Shown: positions 16,903 through 25,638, counted from the stretch's first letter. The stretch is 64,000 nucleotides of DNA from Paenibacillus kribbensis (GCF_002240415.1 NZ_CP020028.1:3373501-3437500); one strand, 5' to 3'. Notes: generated by a model from the sequence alone, not told the origin. A program made the numbers and translations.

Positions 16903-17490
16903 TTAAACTTTGGAGGAACTCAGCAAATGAATATTCTTCACAAAGTAATCTATACCCGAATAAATAGTAACCAGCGCAGCCGCCCACATCGCTATTAAAT
17001 CGAATGGAATACCCAGAAAAACAAATGGGAAATTATTAATGAGCAGCGCTACAATAGCAACAATCTGAATGATCGTCTTTAATTTGCCCCAATTGCTTGC
17101 AGCGACCACTGAACCGTCCAGCAAGGCAATCTGGCGCAGACCCGTAACCGCGAACTCACGGCTAACAATCACAACGACAATCCACGAATCAATCTTGCCC
17201 ATTTCCACCAAAGAAACCAAAATAGCGGTTACCAAAAGCTTATCAGCAAGGGGGTCCAACAGCTTGCCCAAATTGGTGACCATGTTATTTTTGCGGGCCA
17301 AATATCCGTCAAGACCATCTGTGCTGGCTGCTATGAGGAAAATAATAGCCGCAATCAGCTGATTGTACGGCAACTTGAAAGCTCCGATCTCAATCGGCGG
17401 CGGATAAAAATCAAAGTCCACCAGCAAAGCCAGCATCATCACCGGAATTAGGCAAATCCGCGTAATTGTAATTCTGTTGGGTAAATTCAC
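16903..17490 (-). CDS. pgsA: CDP-diacylglycerol-glycerol-3-phosphate 3-phosphatidyltransferase
   Basis: 195 residues, an integral membrane enzyme with several hydrophobic helices. It makes phosphatidylglycerol-phosphate, the first committed step to phosphatidylglycerol. The CDP-alcohol phosphotransferase motif DGX2ARX8GX3DX3D is complete in DGYLARKNN...GKLLDPLAD. The start is GTG at 17490 behind GGGGAG. It has a strong promoter of its own and a 20-bp palindrome in the leader. Confidence 0.96.
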   Translation of the reverse strand: MNLPNRITITRICLIPVMMLALLVDFDFYPPPIEIGAFKLPYNQLIAAIIFLIAASTDGLDGYLARKNNMVTNLGKLLDPLADKLLVTAILVSLVEMGKIDSWIVVVIVSREFAVTGLRQIALLDGSVVAASNWGKLKTIIQIVAIVALLINNFPFVFLGIPFDLIAMWAAALVTIYSGIDYFVKNIHLLSSSKV

Positions 17491-17536
17491 AACACACTCT
17501 CCCCTGATTATCGTACTTGATTACAAATGGCAGTTT

Positions 17537-17556
17537 TCGGATTGAATTCAATCCGA
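17537..17556. repeat. Perfect 20-bp palindrome in the pgsA leader
   Basis: TCGGATTGAA / TTCAATCCGA with no spacer, between the pgsA promoter and its start codon (47 bp before the GTG). It could be an operator or an RNA hairpin. Confidence 0.75.
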
Positions 17557-17611
17557 TGTAAATCGCTTCCGACAAGCGCTATACACCTGCATTGTCTGCA
17601 TTTTCGTTACA

Positions 17612-17640
17612 AGTATAATATGGTGCAAAACGCATGTCAA
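17612..17640 (-). promoter_or_regulatory. pgsA promoter
   Basis: TTGACA (17635-17640) and TATACT (17612-17617) with exact 17-nt spacing, a near-consensus sigma-A promoter. Confidence 0.85.
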
Positions 17641-17699
17641 AATAGCCTGCCCACATCAAGCAACGTTTTATCCTACACAAAGCATGAGGGAAAACGGCT

Positions 17700-18191
17700 T
17701 TATTTCATATTCGTAAATTGGAGCTCCAATGGCAAATCAGCTTTACGCAGCAATTGAATGATCGCCTGTAAATCATCCCTGCTTTTTCCGGTTACGCGAA
17801 TTTGATCACCTTGAATCTGGCTTTTCACTTTTAGCTTGGAGTCCCGAATAAGAATGTTGATTTTTTTGGCATTATCCTGATCAATCCCCTGCTTGAGCGT
17901 AAGGCGCTGGCGTACTGAACCTAAAGAAGCTGGTTCCAGCTTGCCAAACTCCACATTTTTAAGAGACAATCCTCGCTTGACCATTTTGGATTGTAAAATA
18001 TCAATCACCGCATTCAGCTTGTATTCGTCTTCTGATGCAATCGTAAGAGCTTCTTTCTCAAGCTTTAGGCTGCTTTTACTCCCCTTAAAATCAAACCGTG
18101 TTTCAATTTCACGCTCCGTCTGATGAACTGCATTCGTTAACTCCTGCATATCCATTTTGGAGACGATATCAAATGAATTTTCTGAAGCCAT
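17700..18191 (-). CDS. yajQ: YajQ-family nucleotide/c-di-GMP-binding protein
   Basis: 163 residues, the whole length matching the YajQ (UPF0234) family, with start ENSFDIVSKMD and the FDFKGSKS block. Two RRM-like folds are typical. In some bacteria the family binds cyclic-di-GMP or tRNA; its role in Firmicutes is not established. It lies between the small membrane protein and pgsA, a place not occupied in Bacillus subtilis. Confidence 0.92.
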   Translation of the reverse strand: MASENSFDIVSKMDMQELTNAVHQTEREIETRFDFKGSKSSLKLEKEALTIASEDEYKLNAVIDILQSKMVKRGLSLKNVEFGKLEPASLGSVRQRLTLKQGIDQDNAKKINILIRDSKLKVKSQIQGDQIRVTGKSRDDLQAIIQLLRKADLPLELQFTNMK

Positions 18192-18272
18192 CGTTTCACT
18201 TCCCTTTCCACAACAAAGTTCAATATCTAATTATAGGCTAGTCATTTACAAAAATCCAATAATCCGTTCATT

Positions 18273-18312
18273 AAAAAGGCGTTCCTGCCAGTTTCCCTGA
18301 CAAAAACGCCTT
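18273..18312 (-). terminator. Terminator after the small membrane protein gene
   Basis: Hairpin with outer stem AAGGCGTT / AACGCCTT followed by TTT, upstream of yajQ. Confidence 0.8.
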
Positions 18313-18337
18313 ATTTCAATTCTACGATTCAACATGT

Positions 18338-18502
18338 CTAATTGTAGATACGGGTTGGAGTTCGAAACATATCCAAAACTCCAAGCAAAATGTGAGCAAG
18401 ACCAAAGCCCAGTATGCCATAGCCCCAAGCACTCGGTGTCAGATAATAGCCAAGCAAACTGACAATGATTCCGAGCCCTGTCACGATCCAGCTAACGGTC
18501 AT
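18338..18502 (-). CDS. Small membrane protein, 54 residues
   Basis: A short frame beginning MTVSWIVTGLGIIVSLLGYY. It has two hydrophobic segments (about residues 4-21 and 28-44) joined by a loop TPSAWG, and a short basic tail with RTPTRIYN. The GAGGTG SD, about ten bases before the ATG, and a following terminator support expression. I do not recognise a family. Its place between rodZ and yajQ-pgsA suggests an envelope setting, but no function can be given. Confidence 0.7.
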   Translation of the reverse strand: MTVSWIVTGLGIIVSLLGYYLTPSAWGYGILGFGLAHILLGVLDMFRTPTRIYN

Positions 18503-18585
18503 AACGTGTACACCTCACTTTGCGGAAATAAAATGACTGGCATCCCAAGAATTACAGTCATTAGTATTTACTCGCACGAAGATGT

Positions 18586-19683
18586 TTATTCGCCGTTCGT
18601 AGTTGTAGAGTCTGCACCGCTTTGCGCAGAATCCGTATTACTGCCTGTCGTCGAATCTGTAGGTGAACCCGTCACCCCGGCACTTGTTCCGGTAGAAGAA
18701 GGTTCTCCTTGCTGTATCAGTACACGAGTAGTCGATTTGTTATCGGTTATCGGCTGGCCAGCTACAGAAATGTCTGTGGCAGAAGATCGTCCTGATTTGA
18801 TATATAAGCCTTCCGGACCAATATCAAAGGACATGGCATCCCCGCTTTTAGTCATACCATAGCTCAGCTTTTCACCACGGGAGTTTTGTCCCTTGTATAC
18901 CTCAAGCCAGCTTTCACCCGTTGCTTTAATATCAACCTTGACCGTGGCCCCAGTCGCACTGGAGACTTTGAAAATCGTTGTTTTGCCTTGCTTGCCGTCC
19001 TGTGCCACAGTTACACCTTGTTGTGGCGCAGTTGTATTCGGCTGCTGGCTATTGTCAGGTGAAGTTCCATCAGGAGTAACAGTTCCCGTACCACCTGGCT
19101 GAGTCTGTCCCGTTTGTCCTGTATCAGTGGTTTGCCCTCCACCACCGTTAGGAGTCGTCGTTTGGCTGTTATTATCCGGTTGGGCTGGTGTTGTGTCCTG
19201 TGGTTGCGGCGTAGTTCCACCCTTGGTAGTATCAGGAGCAGACGAGCTTGGTGTTGTGACCGGTGTTGTGTTTTCTGCTGTTTTTGGAGCTGAATGATTG
19301 TTGCTCACCCAATAAGCATAAATAACCCCAACAATGAGAACTAGAAAAAGCCACATTAACGCAGTAGGCAACCATTTGAGACTCCCAATTGTAGCGGGAC
19401 GGCTAGAGCGTTTCTGTGTGACAGGCTCCATGACCGCTTCCGGTTCAGGTTCAGGTACATTGCTTTGATGTCCTTCCAAAATCTCATCGGGATTTAAACC
19501 GACCGTTTCGGCGTATGTTTTAATAAAAGCTCTGACATAAAAGCTTCCCGGCAGCACTTTGTAATCGCCCGTCTCAATGGCTTCCAGATAACGTTTGCGT
19601 ATCTTCGTCATTTCCTGAACATCGTCAAGGCTCAATCCTTTTTGCAGCCGGGCCTCCTTTAATTGCTGACCCAGTTCTGACAT
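18586..19683 (-). CDS. rodZ: RodZ/YmfM-like membrane protein with helix-turn-helix
   Basis: 365 residues. A cytoplasmic helix-turn-helix (residues about 5-65, typical of RodZ) is followed by a Pro/Glu-rich linker, one membrane helix (about 103-122), a long Thr/Gln/Gly/Pro low-complexity stretch (about 130-220), and an outer DUF4115-like beta domain. A second Ser/Thr/Gly-rich tail ends the protein. RodZ links the MreB cytoskeleton to cell-wall elongation. The order ymfK-ymfM-...-pgsA matches Bacillus. The SD AAGGAG stands before the ATG. Confidence 0.9.
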   Translation of the reverse strand: MSELGQQLKEARLQKGLSLDDVQEMTKIRKRYLEAIETGDYKVLPGSFYVRAFIKTYAETVGLNPDEILEGHQSNVPEPEPEAVMEPVTQKRSSRPATIGSLKWLPTALMWLFLVLIVGVIYAYWVSNNHSAPKTAENTTPVTTPSSSAPDTTKGGTTPQPQDTTPAQPDNNSQTTTPNGGGGQTTDTGQTGQTQPGGTGTVTPDGTSPDNSQQPNTTAPQQGVTVAQDGKQGKTTIFKVSSATGATVKVDIKATGESWLEVYKGQNSRGEKLSYGMTKSGDAMSFDIGPEGLYIKSGRSSATDISVAGQPITDNKSTTRVLIQQGEPSSTGTSAGVTGSPTDSTTGSNTDSAQSGADSTTTNGE

Positions 19684-19713
19684 GTCATCATCTCCTTGTA
19701 TAATTACGCTTAT

Positions 19714-20487
19714 TTAAAGCTCTTCTGTATAACTGGCTGTAAAGGTATCATAGATAATTTCCTCAGCCGGATTATTGCGAAGTTCAATAATAATATTAAA
19801 ATCGTCAAAGCTGTATCCCGATTCACGCACAAATACGTCAGGATGCTCAATCACTTTGGTGCTTGGCATGCTCATAATTTCCTGAAGCAAGTGATAGTGT
19901 CTTTCATTGGATCGAATTGTACTCACAATCCCGTCAATAATAAACACGTTGTTCGGGTTCATTTCCTCCTCGGAAAGCTGACTGCGCACCGTCTGACGCA
20001 GAAGCGTCGAGGATACAAAAGTCCAGCGCTTCATGGCGCATACGCTACTGGCAATAATAGATTCCGTTTTACCTACACGTGGCATTCCGCGAAGGCCAAT
20101 GACCTGATTGCCGTCCCTCTTTAATACTTCACCCAAAAAATCGACCAGCAACCCAAGCTCATCGCGAGTAAAGCGAAATGTTTTACGATCGTCCGAATCC
20201 CGGTCAATGTAACGACCATGTCTTACTGCCAATATATCGACCAGTCTCGGAGCACGCAAGGCCGTGACAGTAATGTTGCTGGCCTTTTTCAACGTATCTC
20301 CGAGAATGCGTATTTTCTCATCGTCATCCGTTTCCAGCAACATTCCCCGTCTTTCGCCTTCAACACCATTGATCGTTAATATATTAACCCCCAGAACACC
20401 AAGCATGGAAGCAATGTCCCCCAACAGTCCGGGCCGATTTTTATGTATCTTGTACTCCATGTACCACTGTTTCATTTCCTCCGTCAC
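19714..20487 (-). CDS. ymfK: YmfK, DUF3388 protein with ACT-like and P-loop-like segments
   Basis: 257 residues. The N-terminal 80 residues look like an ACT domain (NRPGLLGDIASMLGVLGVNILTI). The middle has a possible Walker A, GMPRVGKT at about residue 134, followed by a segment with FIIDGIVST. The family is conserved in spore formers and of unknown function. The start is GTG at 20487 behind GAGG; the ATG four codons on has its SD too close. It is cotranscribed with rodZ from the promoter at 20539-20568. Confidence 0.88.
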   Translation of the reverse strand: MTEEMKQWYMEYKIHKNRPGLLGDIASMLGVLGVNILTINGVEGERRGMLLETDDDEKIRILGDTLKKASNITVTALRAPRLVDILAVRHGRYIDRDSDDRKTFRFTRDELGLLVDFLGEVLKRDGNQVIGLRGMPRVGKTESIIASSVCAMKRWTFVSSTLLRQTVRSQLSEEEMNPNNVFIIDGIVSTIRSNERHYHLLQEIMSMPSTKVIEHPDVFVRESGYSFDDFNIIIELRNNPAEEIIYDTFTASYTEEL

Positions 20488-20538
20488 ATTAGCACCTCAT
20501 TCACATTCAAACCGCCAAAAATTCCAAATCAAAGCATT

Positions 20539-20568
20539 ATTGTATCATAAAATACCATCATTCGACAA
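20539..20568 (-). promoter_or_regulatory. Promoter of ymfK-rodZ
   Basis: TTGTCG (20563-20568) and TACAAT (20539-20544), 18 nt apart. Just upstream, TTATTGAG occurs twice and in inverted form (TCAATAA) between 20575 and 20619. Confidence 0.6.
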
Positions 20569-20686
20569 AACCAATTATTGAGACCTGAAAGGTCGTTATT
20601 GAGTTGTACGCTTCAATAATGATTCAATCACGTTTATGATATATAAATTACAATGGAATTACAAGAACAGGTCTGTAACCATTACA

Positions 20687-20713
20687 GAAAAGCCCCCCAA
20701 AAGGGAGCTTTTC
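20687..20713 (-). terminator. Terminator after ymfJ
   Basis: GAAAAGCTCCC / GGGGGGCTTTTC hairpin, 15 nt after the ymfJ stop. Confidence 0.75.
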
Positions 20714-20727
20714 ATGTGAATTCCTGC

Positions 20728-20982
20728 TTATGTGCTGCTTTTGGCTAATTTGACCATTAGCCGGGCGATGGTGTGACGCTCACTTTCATCGGCAACTCCC
20801 CACAGTTCCTTCAGTGCACGGTTGGAATGGTTGGCTGGGTCGACCTTTTCATCCAGAAAATCACCGATTTCATAAGCAAGCTCTGAAATGGTGTCCTGAC
20901 TAATGCCCAGCTTCTCCGCTTGCTCTACACGCTGACCGAGGAACTTTTTCCAAACATCAAAATCCTTAACGACTGTTGACAT
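20728..20982 (-). CDS. ymfJ: DUF3243 protein YmfJ
   Basis: 84 residues, all helical, charged; the DUF3243 family found beside ymfI in Bacillus and relatives. Function unknown. The ATG follows AAGGAGG. It lies between ymfI and ymfK, as in Bacillus. Confidence 0.9.
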   Translation of the reverse strand: MSTVVKDFDVWKKFLGQRVEQAEKLGISQDTISELAYEIGDFLDEKVDPANHSNRALKELWGVADESERHTIARLMVKLAKSST

Positions 20983-21085
20983 GCTTAAATCCTCCTTAGA
21001 TGATTCAGATTTAAAATCAACAGTTGTAATATTCTCTTCTCAGACGCTTACTATACTGGTGGATTCCCCCAAGCATAGTTTCCCC

Positions 21086-21874
21086 TTAAGTTACCCATCC
21101 CCCATTAGGACTTATGACCTGACCGTTAATATAGCCTGACTCAGGAAGTGCGAGAAAATATACCAGGGACGAAATTTCATCAGGCCGAGCCAATCGCCCG
21201 GCAGGAATCGCTTCTTCCAAACTGGTAATTTCCCCCTCATCCAAATGATCCAGCATCGATGTATCCACCGCGCCCGGAGCTACAGCATTTACCGTCACAC
21301 CGGAAGGTGCAACCTCTTGAGCCAGCGCTTTCGTGAAAGCGTTAATGCCTCCTTTGGTGGTGGAGTACAGCACCTCGCATGAAGCACCACATATCCCCCA
21401 CACGGATGACACATTTACAATGCGGCCATAGCGTTGAGAAATCATATGGGGCATAAAAGCCTGCGAGCACAAAAAGGTTCCCTTAACGTTGACGGCCATC
21501 ACTTCGTCCCATTCCTCTTCCGATACATCCGATAGCAGTCCATAATGAGATAATCCAGCATTATTCACTAGAATATCCGGCCTCATTCCGTGATTTTCAA
21601 GCTTTTCCCGCATACGCTCAATCTGCTCCTTGCTGCGCAGATCCGCAGACACGGTCATCACCTTGCCTGAATAAACCATACAACGACGGGCAACCTCATT
21701 CGCTTTTTCATGGGACTTCATGTAGTGGATGACTACATTCATCCCTACAGATGCAAACCGCTCGGCAATCGCCGCCCCAATCCCCCCACTCGCTCCTGTA
21801 ATCAGTACGGTCGTATCGCCAATGGCTTTTAATGCACCGTTTTTGGTGGTTATCGGTTCCCTCTCCCTGGACAT
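21086..21874 (-). CDS. ymfI: SDR-family oxidoreductase YmfI (3-oxoacyl-ACP reductase-like)
   Basis: 262 residues. A short-chain dehydrogenase with NAD(P) motif TGASGGIG, NNAG, and the catalytic Ser-Tyr-Lys in VNVSS...YSTTK. Related to FabG, but the locus (after two M16-like genes) is that of ymfI, whose substrate is not known. The ATG overlaps the ymfH stop by one base (TAATG), so translation is coupled. The frame is open back to 21913. Confidence 0.92.
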   Translation of the reverse strand: MSREREPITTKNGALKAIGDTTVLITGASGGIGAAIAERFASVGMNVVIHYMKSHEKANEVARRCMVYSGKVMTVSADLRSKEQIERMREKLENHGMRPDILVNNAGLSHYGLLSDVSEEEWDEVMAVNVKGTFLCSQAFMPHMISQRYGRIVNVSSVWGICGASCEVLYSTTKGGINAFTKALAQEVAPSGVTVNAVAPGAVDTSMLDHLDEGEITSLEEAIPAGRLARPDEISSLVYFLALPESGYINGQVISPNGGWVT

Positions 21875-23154
21875 TATGGACTCACCACCAAAGATATTGC
21901 TAATTGATCCCACTGGATATGATCTTTCAGACGCCGATTTACATCCTCTAGTGTAATGCTTTCATAGATCGGCAACAGTTGGAAGAAATCACTGCCCCGA
22001 AAGCGATGCCTTGTAAATTCGTGCGCAATATTTTCGGGTGAGTTGAGAGTACGCAAGTAACCGCCGATTTTCTTTTTACGGGCTCTTTCAAAATGCTCTG
22101 CCGCAAAGCCCTGCTTCTGAACAGACTCTACCTCTTCACGTATTCGCGCCAGCAATCGATCCGGGTCTTTGGTATCCCCACCGATGGCAGAGAAGGCATA
22201 CTGTGGCGTAGAGTTATACTCATGACCAAAGCTGTCCGAAATCAAATCCTCATCGTAAAGCTTTTGATACAGCTGTGTGCTGGAGCCAAAAAGAAGATCA
22301 AGCATCAGCTTGGTTTCCAGATCATGACGGAGCAATTCATCACCCGTCAGACCTACCTTGGCCTCCTTGAATCCGAACAGCAGCTTCGGCAGAGAGACCG
22401 CCAGCTTCACCTCACGGCGCGGTTCTGCAACCGTGGCAGGCTCCTCATCAAAAATCCGCTCGATCTCTCCCTGCGGCTTATAGTCCTTTTTCGCCTGATT
22501 ATTACGCACCAGTTCTATTACTTCAGTCGGGTCCACCCCGCCGACCACAAAAAGAATCATGTTGCTCGGGTGATAAAAAGCTTCATAGCAGCTATACAGC
22601 GTTTCCTTTGTAATCGTGCTGATGGATTCGACCGTACCTGCAATGTCAATGTGCACCGGATGGACTTTGTATAGCGCTTCAATCAGACCAAAGTAGCTCC
22701 GCCAGTCCGGGTTATCCCCATACATATTGATTTCCTGGCCGATAATGCCTTTTTCCTTCTCTACATTTTCATCCGTAAAGTAAGGATGCTGCACAAAATT
22801 CACAAGGGTAGTCAAGTTTTCCTGAATGCGTTCGGTTGCAGAAAACAGATATACGGTCTGATCAAAGCTCGTAAATGCGTTTGCAGATGCCCCATTCGAA
22901 GAAAAGGTAGCAAAGATATCCCCCTCAGGCTCTTCAAACATTTTATGCTCCAAAAAATGGGCGATCCCATCCGGTACCTTGATCGGTTGTTGACCTTCCA
23001 CACGGAAATGATTATCGACTGAGCCATATTTTGTTGCAAATGTGGCGTATGTCTTCTGAAAACCCGGTTTGGGCAACACATAGACGTGCAAGCCGTTATC
23101 CATCACTTCATAGTACAACGTTTCCTGCAGATGCTCATAAACGATGCGCTCCAC
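21874..23154 (-). CDS. ymfH: M16-family peptidase YmfH (active-site subunit)
   Basis: 426 residues, an insulinase-family zinc protease. The inverted HXXEH motif is intact in AHFLEHKMFEE, with the downstream Glu expected about 75 residues later. It pairs with YmfF, encoded three bases upstream, which lacks the motif; such pairs form a two-subunit protease. The start is GTG at 23154 behind GGGGGG. In some Gram-positives the pair is implicated in peptide-pheromone or bacteriocin processing; the substrate here is unknown. Confidence 0.92.
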   Translation of the reverse strand: MERIVYEHLQETLYYEVMDNGLHVYVLPKPGFQKTYATFATKYGSVDNHFRVEGQQPIKVPDGIAHFLEHKMFEEPEGDIFATFSSNGASANAFTSFDQTVYLFSATERIQENLTTLVNFVQHPYFTDENVEKEKGIIGQEINMYGDNPDWRSYFGLIEALYKVHPVHIDIAGTVESISTITKETLYSCYEAFYHPSNMILFVVGGVDPTEVIELVRNNQAKKDYKPQGEIERIFDEEPATVAEPRREVKLAVSLPKLLFGFKEAKVGLTGDELLRHDLETKLMLDLLFGSSTQLYQKLYDEDLISDSFGHEYNSTPQYAFSAIGGDTKDPDRLLARIREEVESVQKQGFAAEHFERARKKKIGGYLRTLNSPENIAHEFTRHRFRGSDFFQLLPIYESITLEDVNRRLKDHIQWDQLAISLVVSP

Positions 23155-23157
23155 CCG

Positions 23158-24438
23158 CTATTCCCCCTTCTGGTCTCTCAAGAAATAAATAGTGTCCAGT
23201 CGGAACGTCCGGGCGGCATCCTGAACATCCTGCACCTTGACAGCCTCCACCTGGCTCAGCAGCTCATCTACCGTCCGCTCTTTGCCGGAAAGCTGTCTGT
23301 TAAAATCGTAGGCAATCATTTCAAAAGCGGAATCCTGCATTTCCTTTAGCAAGTTGCGAATCATCGCCTGCGTTTGGGTCATTTCCAGCTCGGTAATCGC
23401 TCCATTTTGCGTATCTTCCAATTGCTTGCGAATAATAGTGACCGCTTTTTCGTAATTGGGAATTTCAATACCGGATTGAATCGTGCCAATGCCCTTATGA
23501 CCGTCATACCGCGATGAGGCGTAATAGGCCAGGCTTTCCTTCTCACGCACATTGACGAACAGCTTGGAATGCGGATATCCGCCCAAAATTCCATTGTACA
23601 TCAGCGCAGAAGCATAACGATCATCGCCATACGTAATGGGAGTACGCAGGCCCATATTCAGCTTACCCTGATTCACATCAAGACGCTCTACTATCGTTTG
23701 AACATCACGCTCCACCGACTTGGGCTGTTCGGGAACATACTCTGTTTCCGCTGAACGGTTTAACTGAAAATAACGATCAACATACTTCTCAACTTCATCC
23801 AGCGTTGTATCCCCGACAACGTATAAATCCATGCTGGCATGATTTAGCCATTGTCCATAAGCCTGATATAATCCCTGTGCATCTATGCTTTCCAAATCGG
23901 AGCGTTGGCCGAGGGGATGCAGACGATAAGGCTCATCTTTACACATTTCCTCCATGCAGCGCTCTGCGGCATAACGCATTTTATCGTTAACTATAGATTC
24001 CAGCTTCTTGCGAACATTTTCTCGTTCCTGCTGAACATATCCAGTTTGAAAAGCACCTTTTTCCAGAGCTGGTTTTGTTAACACTTCTCCGAGAAAAGCA
24101 AACGAACGATCCAGCAAGCTGTCCGAGCTGTTTACAAAGCTGTCATTGATCGTATCCATGCGAAATTGCACGATCTGATAATCTCCGCGCTTATAAACAT
24201 CGAATCCAAAGCCCGCCCCATACAATTGCTCCAATTGTTCTCTGAATTGTGTAGTCTGCGGATATGATTCTGTTCCCCGCCGCAGTACGAATGGTGTCAG
24301 TCCCACTCGGGTTACGGTTTCCTCTCGTAGTGGAGTACCTACATACAATGATATGGCAAACGTCTTAAAGCGTTTGGTCGGCAGCACATGAATTCTTAAT
24401 TGCCTGCGCGTGCCACGCTCGAAACCTGTTTTGTTCAA
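23158..24438 (-). CDS. ymfF: M16-like peptidase YmfF (lacks zinc motif)
   Basis: About 426 residues. It has the M16 two-domain fold, but at the place of HXXEH the sequence reads RRGTESYP, so no zinc site is present. It is the inactive partner of YmfH. Two TTG codons compete as start: the one at 24438 has AGGAG eight bases upstream and is preferred over 24444. First gene of ymfF-ymfH-ymfI. Confidence 0.9.
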   Translation of the reverse strand: MNKTGFERGTRRQLRIHVLPTKRFKTFAISLYVGTPLREETVTRVGLTPFVLRRGTESYPQTTQFREQLEQLYGAGFGFDVYKRGDYQIVQFRMDTINDSFVNSSDSLLDRSFAFLGEVLTKPALEKGAFQTGYVQQERENVRKKLESIVNDKMRYAAERCMEEMCKDEPYRLHPLGQRSDLESIDAQGLYQAYGQWLNHASMDLYVVGDTTLDEVEKYVDRYFQLNRSAETEYVPEQPKSVERDVQTIVERLDVNQGKLNMGLRTPITYGDDRYASALMYNGILGGYPHSKLFVNVREKESLAYYASSRYDGHKGIGTIQSGIEIPNYEKAVTIIRKQLEDTQNGAITELEMTQTQAMIRNLLKEMQDSAFEMIAYDFNRQLSGKERTVDELLSQVEAVKVQDVQDAARTFRLDTIYFLRDQKGE

Positions 24439-24550
24439 GTCCAAAACTCCTTTTGTGGCGTCAATTTCGTCCAGCCTTTGTTAGCATAGACCGTTGTGAA
24501 TCATTCTCCTGTAAAGAGGTAAAGTGTGCCAATCTTTATTCTAACCATGC

Positions 24551-24591
24551 AAAAGCCAAGAAGCAACCGGAGACAAGTTTCCGGCTGCTTC
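24551..24591 (-). terminator. Terminator after sleB
   Basis: Stem GAAGCAGCCGG / CCGGTTGCTTC, then TTGGCTTTT, directly after the sleB stop. Confidence 0.75.
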
Positions 24592-24597
24592 GGCGGT

Positions 24598-25440
24598 TTA
24601 CATGCAGAAAATATGCTCACCAATCGTCTTCACTTGCGGACGGCTCCAAATCCATTTGGAGGTGGCTGTTTTCGGATTAAAATAATAGAGACAACCTCCG
24701 CTTGGGTCCCAGCCGTTCAATGCCTGGCGCACTGCTTTCTGTGCAGTTTCATTCGGCGTGAGCCAGATTTGACCATCAGCTACAGCCGTAAAGGCTCCAG
24801 GTTGAAAAATTACCCCAGACGGTGTGTTTGGAAAACTGGGGGATTTGACCCGGTTTAAAATAACTGCCGCTACGGCAACTTGGCCTTCAAACGGCTCGCC
24901 ACGGGATTCACCATAGACCGCATTGGCCATAATTTTAAGATCATTTTCAGATAGCCCCATCGTGTTGGCCGATCCCATCGTTTCATCATTTTGATCATCA
25001 TTGGCCGCTGTCTGTCCTTGTGTGGAGCCTTGATTTTTACGGTGCAAAGGAGTTTCTGTCGGTTTCCAGTGAGGAGTAGCGTTGACCAGCTTCAGCTTTG
25101 TTTTCGCTCCGACCACTCCATCCGGTGTCATGCCAAATTCCTTTTGAAATCCTTTGACAGCCTTTAACGTGCTGTTGCCAAACTGACTGTCCACCTGCGC
25201 GCCGAAAAAACCGAGCAGCTTCAATCGTGATTGCAACTCATATACATCCTGACCGTAAGAACCAAAATTAATCGCTTCTGAGCTGAATGTCGGCTGGGAA
25301 GGCTGCGCCACTTGTACTTTCTGTTGCGTATTCAGCTGTTTTGCTTGCTGCTGTGCAGAGCCAATTTTTAAAAGCCCTGTGTACGTAATAGCCGAGGCTA
25401 CGAGAATACCCGTGCAAATCCAGACCATTGTCTTTTTCAT
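24598..25440 (-). CDS. sleB: Spore cortex-lytic enzyme SleB
   Basis: 280 residues. An N-terminal signal/anchor helix is followed by a peptidoglycan-binding domain (about residues 60-110, with LKLLGFFGAQVDSQFGNST) and a C-terminal SleB/CwlJ lytic domain with MANAVYGESRGEPFEGQVAVAAVILNR, where the Glu of YGESRGE is the catalytic residue. It cuts cortex peptidoglycan during germination. In Bacillus the partner ypeB follows sleB; here the next gene is ymfF, so ypeB is not adjacent. A sigma-G-like promoter lies upstream. Confidence 0.94.
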   Translation of the reverse strand: MKKTMVWICTGILVASAITYTGLLKIGSAQQQAKQLNTQQKVQVAQPSQPTFSSEAINFGSYGQDVYELQSRLKLLGFFGAQVDSQFGNSTLKAVKGFQKEFGMTPDGVVGAKTKLKLVNATPHWKPTETPLHRKNQGSTQGQTAANDDQNDETMGSANTMGLSENDLKIMANAVYGESRGEPFEGQVAVAAVILNRVKSPSFPNTPSGVIFQPGAFTAVADGQIWLTPNETAQKAVRQALNGWDPSGGCLYYFNPKTATSKWIWSRPQVKTIGEHIFCM

Positions 25441-25488
25441 ATGCTGTGATCTACCTTTCTTTTGTGGGATTAACAGGATGGCTACGTT

Positions 25489-25519
25489 TATTATGACAAG
25501 CTCTGCTTGAAGCTATTCA
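25489..25519 (-). promoter_or_regulatory. Candidate sigma-G promoter of sleB
   Basis: -35 TGAATA (25514-25519) and -10 CATAATA (25489-25495) with an 18-nt spacer, a good sigma-G (forespore) match. sleB is a sigma-G gene in Bacillus subtilis. Confidence 0.75.
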
Positions 25520-25570
25520 CCCTTTTAATCTTCTTACAGCAGACAGCCGCAGCACCTGAAAAAACAGCAC

Positions 25571-25638
25571 AAAAAAAACGCTGTGGTGTACGGATGAAGT
25601 TGCCATATTGAAGCAACCGTCCAAGCGTACAAACAGCG
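25571..25638 (-). terminator. Terminator after spoIIIE
   Basis: Long hairpin closed by CGCTGT / ACAGCG and followed by eight U. Confidence 0.82.
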
